Assembly: GCA_914767715.1 (NCBI GenBank)
Contig: OU612075.1
Span: forward strand, 12,030,001 to 12,090,000
DNA: 60,000 nucleotides
DNA from: Membranipora membranacea
Taxonomy: Eukaryota > Bryozoa > Gymnolaemata > Cheilostomatida > Membraniporidae
Direction of reading: 5' to 3'
In this document: one piece after another, positions 24,027 through 32,392 of the stretch
Layout: the number at the start of each line of letters is the position of its first letter
Numbering within the stretch: the first letter of the stretch is position 1
The notes under the pieces: generated by a model
The model's database searches: none
The model's input: the letters and a program-made list of their open reading frames with translations, nothing else
Told to the model about the DNA's origin: nothing
Position numbers and translations under genes: made by a program

Positions 24027-24680
24027 CTACAGTTTGAACATGTCTAAGATACCTATCATGTTACGTTGTACTCTCTCCTTCTTCTCAAATCTGCGTATGC
24101 GTTGCTGCAATGTCTTTATTCGCCTCCTTTGTTTCGGAACTTTGGCTTCAGGAGTTGTCTTCTTTTGCCCTCGCCCCTCCTGCGGCGCATCGCTACTCAG
24201 TATTAAGGGTATATCTGGAACTACAGGTTCTGCTGCTTCAGCAGGAACTGTATCTGTTTGCACAGTATGTAAATCCTCACTAGTTTCTGCGCTGGAACTC
24301 GGGGGGGGGGGGGGGGGGGTTGCAGCGTCTCTGCTTAACACTCTACGTTTTTTGGGTTGTGGGGGTCGTAGATACGCAGGATACTCCGGAAACATAGTAG
24401 TCACTGCATTCGGGTAGAGCATAGCCCGTCTCCCTGGAAGGTTAGGAGGCACTCTGTATGCACCCTTTCCAAAATGCTTGCTGCATAGAACAGAGTTTGT
24501 GCTCGGTTTCCAATCTTTACGGGACACTGCTTCGATCCATTTGTCACGGCGTTCCTGCTGAGGCGGAAAACGGTGGAAGGTGAGGCTTGCATCCTTAATT
24601 GGTGTGTTGCTACAGCCAAAAGCACAGCAGCAGTGTCGACTACTTTTACTGGCCTGTAAAATTGAGAAACTCATAAACAT
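24027..24680 (-). CDS. THAP-domain protein of P-like element
   Basis: 217-residue frame. A THAP C2CH zinc-binding module spans residues 17-98: C18 and C23 (C-x4-C), FHRFP at 35-39, W48, P59, C66-SK-H69, and the closing AVTTMFP at 92-98. THAP domains bind DNA sequence-specifically; in P-type transposases they recognise element ends. Residues 100-180 are low-complexity with a Pro run encoded by a G/C homopolymer. The C-terminus (RRRIKTLQQRIRRFEKKER) is a basic coiled coil as in THAP proteins. An acceptor-like ATTTTACAG precedes residue 10, so the true N-terminus may be spliced. It might still act as a trans repressor, but this is inference. Confidence 0.85.
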   Translation of the reverse strand: MFMSFSILQASKSSRHCCCAFGCSNTPIKDASLTFHRFPPQQERRDKWIEAVSRKDWKPSTNSVLCSKHFGKGAYRVPPNLPGRRAMLYPNAVTTMFPEYPAYLRPPQPKKRRVLSRDAATPPPPPPSSSAETSEDLHTVQTDTVPAEAAEPVVPDIPLILSSDAPQEGRGQKKTTPEAKVPKQRRRIKTLQQRIRRFEKKERVQRNMIGILDMFKL

Positions 24681-25179
24681 GACATCAATCTTTCTCCTAC
24701 TTTGCGAAAGTGAAAAAAGAGCATAATGTCGCGCCTGTCATTGCCACCTTTACCTGACAGTATTGAAAAGTAGAGCATACCATACCATGGAACTGAAACA
24801 AATTAAAACACAAGTATAGTTATGAATCTTATCTTACCGATTGCGATGTTGATACGATGTCAGGTGTGCAAGAAATCCACTGAGCAACTGGACAGTTTAG
24901 TCTCAATAAGGCAAAGCCCACCAATGAAGAGTATGCAAAAATTAAGCTAATCCTACAGCGATAACTTTCAAGATCATGCTACTTATGGGGACGTGTCACA
25001 AACCCCTTGAGCTACAATACAGATGGACACAGCATGTGCAAGGTTGACCAAGGTTAAAGCTATTTTTAGCTAGTCATGCTTTGAGTCATCAACTGATTGC
25101 AGCACACCCACATGGTAAGGCCTGTGTCTTTCAGAACGCATAAACAAATATTTTCACGCAACAGTCAGTCATTGAGTCA

Positions 25180-25515
25180 TGATATTTCCGACTTCTAATG
25201 GACGTAACTCACTCAATATTTGAGTCAGATACAAAATTCAAAGACTTACAGCTGGCTTGGTCCATCACATTTCACATAAAATTAACTTGCTTGCATAATT
25301 TTTCGATGAATCTGTGAGAAAAATGCTATTTTCTTGCTGCAATGCTTAAATAATGTATCACTGTTTACAGATATTGCTGGCTTCTAATGGTCCTATCTCA
25401 TTCAATATTTGAGCTAGAGAAAAAATTCAGAGACTATGACGTTGCTTGTTACATCACCCTCCAGATAAAATTAACTTGTAGGCATCCGTCTTCGATATCT
25501 CTATGAGAAAAATGA
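25180..25515. repeat. 189-bp tandem duplication in the P-like element
   Basis: Two diverged copies: CTTCTAATGG starts at 25192 and again at 25381. Both carry CAATATTTGAG, AAAATTCA(A/G)AGAC and AAAATTAACTTG in the same order. The right unit is also part of the terminal inverted repeat; the left unit is an extra internal copy. Confidence 0.75.
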
Positions 25516-26294
25516 CATTATAGCTAATAATCAGTCACGCTCATATAGTAAAACCATTCATTGTAGCGCTCACTGTGCACAACACAGTAACGTTATGTCA
25601 TTGGGGAATTCCGGTTATTATAGGCCTCACTTCAGCTGCGCAGGTCACCTGTCTAGGTTTATTATTAGTAGGTCTATGGTTTTAACATATGAGAACCGGT
25701 GATGATGAATTGTTTTTGATGTGTTATGATGACTGGAAACAAAATTATTTTTTTGTAGTTTTTTGCTTCTGCTGTCAGCATTAGCTAGCTGAATGAGATC
25801 AAATTAAAGTGGAAATGGCTGGCTTGAGACATGTTGGTACCTGAGGTACATGAATATCACAGCAAAAGCAAAAATTATAATAATATGATGTTAGAGAACA
25901 AGAAAGCCTTCATCCATGAGATCAAATTTAGTGAAGCAGATGTTATATTCCAGCAAGAAGGCATTTATTGGGGTAGTTATTGATTGATAAGGTGTTGGGA
26001 ATATAAATTAATATCATCAAGTATAACTCGGTAAAACATGAAAATAAAATCATTATCATTATAAAGCAGATTTAGATTAGAGCTCCAAGAAAGATAACAA
26101 TAAAAGCTTAGCTGATAATTTCGTTGTACAGACAAGTTGAGAGAAGAAATTTTACATTCAATGAGGGAAGCATTTTGAGCAGATATTTTCAACTAACACC
26201 CGACAAAACAATAAATTAGAATGAAATAAAACTAATTGAATGAGAGAAAAAAATGAAAAAAAATAAATGAAAATTAATAGAAATAAAAATGAAA

Positions 26295-26460
26295 TAAAAG
26301 AAAATAAAAGAAAATAAAATAAAATAAAATAAAATAAAATGAAATAAAATAAAATAAAATAAAATAAAATAAAATAAAATAAAATAAAATAAAATAAAAT
26401 AACATAAAATAAAATAAAATAAAATGAAATGAAATGAAATAAAATATTATAAAATATAAT
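26295..26460 (+). repeat. (AAAAT)n microsatellite, copy 1
   Basis: About 165 bp of AAAAT units with a few AAAAG, AACAT and AAATG variants. The same place in copy 2 (about 36585-36700) is shorter and interrupted, and in copy 3 (about 51181-51215) it is down to a few units. Confidence 0.9.
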
Positions 26461-26599
26461 AAATGTTTTATAAAAGTTTCAATGACAGGTAACTTTTAAG
26501 GAATATGAGAGGTAGTGAATGTGCAACAATAGGAGATAGACAGTTTCTTGGTCCCAGGAAACTATCACATTTCACATTCAATATGGTACGACAACTAAC

Positions 26600-26740
26600 A
26601 TTCGTCTAGGCACTTTATAAACCATTATAAGTGGAACCTGTCTAATATTCTCCCAAGTCTTGTGAGCACCCTGAGACTCCAAGGTGCTAACAAATCCGAT
26701 CAGAGTAGATCTGATCTGTATAGATTCGGAAACACCTCAG
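26600..26740 (+). CDS. Candidate plus-strand exon, repeat copy 1
   Basis: An open frame ending at a perfect donor (CTCAG before GTAAGA at 26741) and reading KWNLSNILPSLVSTLRLQGA then SRSDLYRFGNTS. The same frame is kept in copy 3 up to 51495, where a transposon interrupts the donor. I do not recognise it. The opposite strand is also open here, so the coding strand is not certain. Confidence 0.3.
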
Positions 26741-26804
26741 GTAAGACAATATCTCATAAAATTCAATTAATAGAGGTGTTGATGATTCGTTTTCGAGCCA
26801 GAAA

Positions 26805-27079
26805 TGTAGATCGAATGGAAAAGTCACTTTGAATGATGTAGGTCAGCTGGACCTAAACCAGTTTGGACATGTTGGACAAACATTAAGATCTATGCAAAAA
26901 ATTAAAGGCAAAGGTTCGATGAGATTGCAGCAGTTTTTTCGTCATGCACAACAAGTGTGCAACACCTGATCAGAAGACCTTCGTGTAGGTCACCATTTTC
27001 ATATTGATCATTTATGTTGGCATGACAGTGTATTTCTTATCAGTCGTAGCCTTAGTAACTTAAAACTGTTCATCTCGTG
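26805..27079 (+). pseudogene. Candidate plus-strand exon, copy 1 (nonsense)
   Basis: After an acceptor-like TTTTCGAGCCAG the frame reads KCRSNGKVTLNDVG, then LNQFGHVGQ and basic Gln/His-rich sequence with CNTC. Copy 3 keeps the frame open (54803-55089); here TGT has become TGA within CNTC. Copy 2 lacks this segment through a deletion of about 300 bp near 37020. The function is not recognised. Confidence 0.3.
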
Positions 27080-27629
27080 ATTGAAATCAGTTACCCTCAG
27101 TATCTTTAAATTTGATTTAGTAATGATATGCTCATATATCAGACTATTTCATCATCAACCACCACACAAAGGGAAACAACTCCTTGGCAAGAACATTTTT
27201 ATTGAATTTAGATATAAACATGCTTCCGACTTGTGGTTTGACTACTTACCAGAAGTGACTGGATTAGTAACTGACTCCTGGTGGAGCATCATAGCCTATT
27301 TCCTGAAGAGATCGTCTGACGATGTGTCTGTCTGTTACCCCTCGCTGCTTCATCTCATTTTGAACCTCTGAAGGAACCACTTGAGTTATGAACTGTTGAC
27401 TAGCCGTCAGCTCACTTTCCACTTGTGAATGGTTTACATTTCACAGCATATTTTGCAGCAGCTCCAAAAAAAAGAGTACGTGATGAAATGAGTTGTTTAA
27501 AAATTACTTAGCCTGGAAAGGATTTCTGCAACATGTCATTTTGATCAATATATCAATTCCAGAGGCTGTACATTAACTCTGCCATCTAAGTTATTTATGA
27601 CTATATAAATACCCATAAACCATCACCTG

Positions 27630-27953
27630 GAAAGACAGCTAAACCTACTACAAGGGGTCCCAGCACTGGGCCATGTAAGGCCAATAACCCTAACACGTAC
27701 GCTGTGTTTCATAGGGTGGCAATGGTGGATTGGAATGTGCCGTGGGATGAGAGAACACAACTCCGAGTAGTGAACAGCGGGCTATCTAATTAGCGCCATT
27801 GACCCATTCTTTTTTCGGGGATGGTGAGATGGCGCAATCGGTTAGCGCGCTTGCTATTCACTGCCAGGCGATTAGTGCCGCAGGAGTTGTGGGTTCGAGT
27901 GCCACTGGGGGAGCTTTCATTGTTGATTGTTCCAGCCCCCAGCACCCTCGGGT
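27630..27953 (+). mobile_element. SINE-like insertion with tRNA-type promoter
   Basis: About 324 bp present only in copy 1; copies 2 and 3 read straight across (copy 3 goes from ATCGCCTG to TATATACCTTC near 55642). Near 27829 the insert has a tRNA-like A box (TGGCGCAATCGGTTAGCGCG) and, 50 bp on, a B box (GGTTCGAGTGCC), so an RNA polymerase III promoter derived from a tRNA is likely. The fold is too damaged for a working tRNA. The 190 bp to the left of the promoter is unexplained and might be a second inserted piece. Confidence 0.65.
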
Positions 27954-29250
27954 GTATACCTCACTTTCTTTTTCCTCAAGCCTTCAGTGCCAATTATCTC
28001 TTTCCATTTTCTGTCTGCAATGCAGTCCACTCTGATTTTTGTGCTTTCAGAGCAGGTTGAGCTACTGTTACAGCTGTCGCTATGCTGAAGAAAAAGCCAC
28101 AATATAAAATATTATGGATATTGGGTTCAGGTGTTCAGCAAGTCTTTGGGCAACTCTAAGCAAAACTGTCCGTAGGATTTATTAACTGAAACGCTCAATC
28201 TATTGAAAAAGTACCTAATTCATAAATGCATTATCTATTTTATTACCAAAATGTTATCTATATTTGAGCTTGCAAATTATAAAGTCATTTGCTCAAAGCT
28301 GTATCAGACCAATTTTTGGGAAGGGGGTGTTATTTTCTGAAGTTAAGAAAATCTTTGGCTATGCAAGGTCCAATAAAAAAGGCAGCTAGAAAATTTACTA
28401 CAAAATTTGTTAATCTGTCATTCGGATCATTCACATACACAACAAACCAAAGATATATAAACTATAGCTTTGCTGACTTCTTCATCTATCTCTCTGCTTG
28501 TCTTTCTTCGTGACCTCTTTTGCTGCGGCATATTGATTTATATTTTCCATTTCAATGCAAACATACATGTCAAAGCTTACGCAGTCCTAAGCTTCTACTG
28601 TCCCTTTATCTATATATAAGCAGGCAGAATATGGGCCAGCTCAGAATTGACCAATCAGGTGTCACCTGAAAAAAATAGCACTGTACAGCCATTGTAGTAA
28701 TAATAAGAATAGCTGTGACTGGAGTTAAATGAACCAATCACACAAAAGCAAGTATTTTCTGCTGCACTGCACTCAAACAAGAAGAAAGAAAATAGCAGAC
28801 GGGTGTTTTGGAGATGGTTTGATGGTTTGTAGTACCTAGAAAAGATAGAGTCAGGTAAATCACATTGCATCTACCTAGATAGGAGTAGCACTTGCTCTCC
28901 AAGATATCGAAATTTCATAATTGCTTTAGTATCCTTTGTTTTAGGTTATTGAAGACATATGACCCATGCTTTCTTTCTCTTAGCCTGTCTCAACCAGAGG
29001 GGTAACTGTCTACAGACAGTGCCCTGCCCCTTGTCTGTGTATTTCAATAAGAATGGGTTTGATAGGTACAGATAGGAATGAATGATATTTGGCCATATAT
29101 TTCAGGTTACTACAGCAATGCACTGACCCTACCGGTTATACAATAATAATAAACCAACTAGAGAGGATTCTGATAAACTTACAGAAGGTTATAGGTTGTA
29201 GTGAGCAAATGCTACAAATTTACAATCCATCAAGTCAGCCTGTGTAATCA

Positions 29251-29455
29251 TTGCTCAACGTTAATATGTACAATGGCCCTGATTATTCACACCTAATTTT
29301 GGAATGTTATAGGGGATTGAATTGGTTAAAGGCTGTCGTGAGGCAAGACCTAGTCAACACATACCTGAATGGAATGCTCAGTAGAAGGCATATTGCGCTC
29401 AACATTTTGAGGCTGGAGACTATACCCGCTGCAAGCCGTAAGTTTTTCACATCAA
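29251..29455 (+). CDS. Candidate exon inside the 3.5-kb indel
   Basis: Open frame containing GLNWLKAVVRQDLVNTYLNG then RRHIALNILRLETIPAAS, ending at a GTAAGT donor in phase 1. A strong acceptor (CTCTTTTGCAG) follows at about 29676, although the joined frame meets a stop soon afterwards. The character is that of a helical cytosolic protein. I do not recognise the family; a transposon-encoded protein is possible given the context. Confidence 0.35.
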
Positions 29456-29753
29456 CAACCCAAAACGATCTTAGGAATATCAACCCATTACTTTTGAAGG
29501 GCTAATTTATGAATTGAAGCACAGAGGTCGGCTATGCAACATTTAACTTTACTTAACTTAAGTTAAGTTAAAATTTAGTTTGTCTCCATAACCACAAGTT
29601 CTTATTGTGATAAATCCAATTTGTGTTTTAATGGCTTTAATCTTACTCAAACCAATATATGACGTCTCTTTTGCAGGCTGCACAACAGAAATATCCTGAG
29701 CAAGCAAGCAGTACCTCAACTCAACTCTACCTCAGGGGGAACTCTCTCGCTAG

Positions 29754-30056
29754 TCTAATAGGGGGAAATTCTTTGCCTCTAGATCGTGGTGCACTTACAT
29801 ATGTATCAGCCAGCTTTCTACATTTCTCATTGCGCTTGATTCTCTTTCATCTGCCACTCTTTCCAATGTGAGCAGTAATTGCAACATAAGAGATCTTGTC
29901 ATGGACTCTATACTGCACTCTGACAAGGCTCACAACCAGTGGCTCACAGTAGATTGTAACATACCAAGTTCTGAAGCCTTTGATCTATTTCATAAGGTAG
30001 TGCAAAAGTTTTCCAGAGTGAGGTGTGTGGCATTTATAAATAGATGTAAACAATAA
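29754..30056 (+). CDS. Candidate C-terminal frame inside the 3.5-kb indel
   Basis: A frame open from a TAG at 29751 to TAA at 30056. It reads STFLIALDSLSSATLSNVSS, then DLVMDSILHSDKAHNQW, and ends FHKVVQKFSRVRCVAFINRC. The periodic hydrophobic pattern with a conserved-looking Trp and a basic end resembles C-terminal tails of some transposon-borne proteins, but I cannot name a family. It is absent from repeat copies 2 and 3. Confidence 0.4.
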   Translation, partial: SNRGKFFASRSWCTYICISQLSTFLIALDSLSSATLSNVSSNCNIRDLVMDSILHSDKAHNQWLTVDCNIPSSEAFDLFHKVVQKFSRVRCVAFINRCKQ

Positions 30057-30781
30057 ATAGACAGCAATAAGAAAAAAAATCCTTCTACCAGTTTTTAGAG
30101 TTTACAATAAAAGAATCAAACTGATCTTGTGGTTTCAGGAAAATCTGTATCTAATTTTTTCTAAGTCTCTTTTATGTAATTTTACTTCTGCAATTTTATT
30201 CAAATACTATTGCTATGTAATACTTTACATTCTCAGCCCAACAATGGTTAACAAAAACTCATGACTCATTTCCTTTGTCAACTTCCTTTCTCCATTGGCT
30301 CTTCAGAGATCACCATAGTGTCTTTTTAAAGTTTAGTGTAGTTCCCTTTGGATATAGTACATTCAGCCTCTTGTGTCACTGTCAGTATCTTGGCTGTATT
30401 TAGAAACTCGCTCATAGTTGGAGCATTGTTACTGCCAGTTTTGGGTCTTTGGAGACCAAAGTACTGCTCCAAGCTATCTTGACAAAGCGTTTTCTCAGTC
30501 AAAAACTCCTTAGTGAGCGCTAAGAAGGAGTGACCTGTAGGAATATTATAATGACGTAATGATAGCTCACACTTAAGCTTGGTTATTTGAGGTGGGAGTC
30601 TATAATAAAGTAAAGATGTTGAGCTAGACTTGAATTTAGCCTAATATAGTATGTGCTAAGGATACAGCCGGCTAGGTGAGAAGAAGTATGTGCTAAATGG
30701 CATTCTATGTAGATCTTGATTTCCACAATCTTGATCAATATCACAGATTTTGCATCACATTGTAAAGTGTACTTACAAGTG

Positions 30782-30903
30782 ATTCTCCAGCTGATTCTTG
30801 TCTGAATGCAAAGCGGACATTTTGACCTATCTGCATCCGTGATGTCGACACCATTTACTTCGCCCTCCAATTGAGTTAGCCAGTCAAGAAAGTCTTCGAT
30901 GAA
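30782..30903 (-). CDS. Candidate minus-strand exon inside the indel
   Basis: Acceptor TCTGATGTTACAG, donor GTAAGT. It encodes FIEDFLDWLTQLEGEVNGVD, then DRSKCPLCIQTRISWRIT with a CPLC pair. It lies downstream on the minus strand of the exon at 31323-31750 and probably belongs to the same gene. The domain is not recognised. Confidence 0.45.
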
Positions 30904-30962
30904 CTGTAACATCAGAGAAATACTGTGATATATGTATTCAAGCTATGATTTAGATTTCTAAT

Positions 30963-31213
30963 CAGGGGGGGGTCTTTCAATTAGAGAGAGCGATCCTTTA
31001 CTAAAGCAAGTTATCACTATTACATCGCTCCAAAATTATCACTCACTTGGTCTTTCAATTAGACAAAATCGCTCTCAAATCGTTCACTCTGAATGTATAT
31101 AGTTCCATCAAGTGAGAGAGCGATCTGAAAGTGAGAGCCTAGCAGGTATCACTCACTCAGGGAGTGAGCGATCAAATTGTGATTTTGGCTGTTTCTAATT
31201 GAAAGACCCCCTG
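30963..31213. mobile_element. 251-bp MITE with CAGGGGG inverted ends
   Basis: Starts CAGGGGGGGGTCTTTCAATT and ends AATTGAAAGACCCCCTG, a near-perfect 20-bp inverted repeat (the G run differs in length). The outer bases are compatible with a TA target duplication once two bases are allowed on each side. The interior is rich in GAGAGCGATC and CACTCACT words. A diverged second copy is at 11470-11713. There is no coding capacity. Confidence 0.75.
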
Positions 31214-31322
31214 TATAACTTTAAAGCGCTTGTTGGATTTCCATGCCTGAGAAAAACCTGGCGTGTCGATAAAAAACATTGAAATATTTGATTAGTCTGT
31301 CATATTTGTAAGAAATAATTCC

Positions 31323-31750
31323 TACCTTGAATCGCTAATCTGTAGGAGATTCTATGCGGCATCTTGTACTTGTTTCTTGAGTTCCATCCCTCAGACCTGT
31401 ATCGGATGTTCAGTACATCGAAATCATCATTGGAAATCTGTATTAATTCTATGGTAGCCGAATATCTCACCGCATTCTCGAGTTCATTTGCAACAGATCC
31501 AGAGTGCCTAGAGAGAAATAAGGAATAAAATTTATTAGAGTCTTCTTTTCTGGTCATGTGCAGCTCTAGACTATGCTTCCAATCACAGGCCATCTGTATT
31601 TGGTGCAAGTCCAGTGGTTGAATGCCCGAGTGGTCAAGGCCTAAACAACGATTCAACAATGATTCATCTGTACTACAGAAAGTTGTGCTTCCAACCTCTC
31701 TGTTCCAGCAGACTGGTTGTGACGGAATTACACCGTGAGAGTCCCTCCTC
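31323..31750 (-). CDS. Candidate 142-residue exon inside the indel
   Basis: After an acceptor-like TTTTGATTTATTAAG the minus-strand frame stays open for about 142 codons to a donor (CAAG before GTAGGA). It includes PVCWNREVGSTTFCSTDESL, DWKHSLELHM, then ELENAVRYSATIELIQIS. Cys residues and beta-strand-like alternation suggest an extracellular domain. This is the longest uninterrupted spliced frame in the repeat region. I do not recognise the family; an ectodomain exon of the polycystin-like gene on the same strand is one possibility. Confidence 0.5.
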
Positions 31751-32203
31751 TTAATAAATCAAAAATAACTCCACACTTTTCATCTTTCTTACTACTATGG
31801 TATTAGCATGTACTTCTTGCCTAAATAACTGAAACTGAAACAAACAACATTGCACTCACATCAACTCATCCAACTCCTTGCTCACATTGTTGTAGTTAGA
31901 ATCAGATTGTCTTTATAGTTAAATTTTCTATAGATAACATACACCAGATTTGCTAAGCGAGTCATATTTTGCCATTAGTTAGTGTACAGTGCTATTTTTT
32001 CAGGTCATAATATAGTACACGCCCAGACCACGCCCCAGTTTCGAAGCTCTATTGATATATTAGCTCTGTACATGTCAGCTACAAATAAATGACATGCAAG
32101 CATTGATTCTCCCTGACCAATCTTTCTAGAATACTAAATTATTAGGTTCATAAGAGGGAATTATCAAAAGGTCTTATAACTATCCTTGCCCCCAAATACT
32201 CGC

Positions 32204-32392
32204 ATGAAAGATATTCAAGATGTCAAAGCTGGAATGGAAAACTTTTTGTTACTGCTTGCTGTTGTATATTTCCTTACTCTTGTGATATCCAAAGCTAGAA
32301 GAATTAAACTCAAAATAGTTGAGAATATGATTAAAGGAAATGATGTATTCCAGCAACAAGAAATTGAGCCATTTCATAATGATGCAATATAA
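32204..32392 (+). CDS. Single-span membrane mini-ORF, repeat copy 1
   Basis: 62 residues from MKDIQDVKAGMENF, with a membrane helix (ENFLLLLAVVYFLTLVI) followed by a basic stretch (KARRIKLKIVE) and an acidic tail. The frame persists in all three repeat copies, and most differences are single substitutions. It may be a real small protein, an exon, or chance; a shadow frame on the other strand is equally long. Confidence 0.3.
   Translation: MKDIQDVKAGMENFLLLLAVVYFLTLVISKARRIKLKIVENMIKGNDVFQQQEIEPFHNDAI

Larger units (their letters stand above)
23146..25678 (-). mobile_element. P-like DNA transposon with THAP gene, internally deleted
   Basis: 2533-bp element flanked by 8-bp duplications GTTTTAAC. 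It begins CATAGACCTACTAATAATAA and ends in the exact inverse; the first 35 bp are identical and the inverted repeats extend with mismatches for about 350 bp (to about 23500 and from about 25330). The colinear sequence in repeat copy 2 lacks it entirely, giving a clean empty site. An 8-bp duplication, CA termini and a THAP-domain protein all fit the P superfamily. The transposase core is missing: only a THAP/coiled-coil frame (24027-24680) and a C-terminal fragment (23639-23974) remain. A 189-bp tandem duplication lies just inside the right end. Kolobok (TTAA duplication) was considered, but its ends would be asymmetric here. Confidence 0.85.
28568..32070. mobile_element. 3.5-kb indel between 9-bp direct repeats, exon-bearing
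   Basis: Copy 1 has about 3.5 kb bounded on both sides by TACATGTCA; copies 2 and 3 have a single TACATTTCA there. Just inside the ends lies an inverted 23-24 bp motif, ACCTGAAAAAAATAGCACTG at 28664 and its inverse at 31983-32005. The content differs from the rest of the repeat: plus-strand frames (29251-29455, 29754-30056), minus-strand exons with good splice sites (30782-30903, 31323-31750) and a MITE. It may be an insertion with a 9-bp target duplication, a size typical of Mutator-like elements, that picked up gene pieces. Alternatively it is ancestral sequence lost from copies 2 and 3 by recombination between short repeats. Confidence 0.55.

Noticed and set aside
24019-24417. Plus-strand 132-codon frame with CCNVFIRLL-like start
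   Set aside because: It is the antisense shadow of the THAP frame at 24027-24680, whose C2CH module is unambiguous.
25977-26192. Minus-strand frame conserved at 25977, 36258 and 50839
   Set aside because: Low-complexity, Asn/Leu/Tyr-rich with no splice sites; conservation is explained by the recent duplication.
27081-27480. Overlapping open frames on both strands (plus: VTGLVTDSWWSIIAYFLKRS; minus: AAKYAVKCKPFTSGSELRPS)
   Set aside because: Both frames persist in all three repeat copies, but the minus frame meets a TAA before its GTAAGT donor and the plus frame lacks a clean acceptor. I could not decide the strand, so neither is called as a gene.
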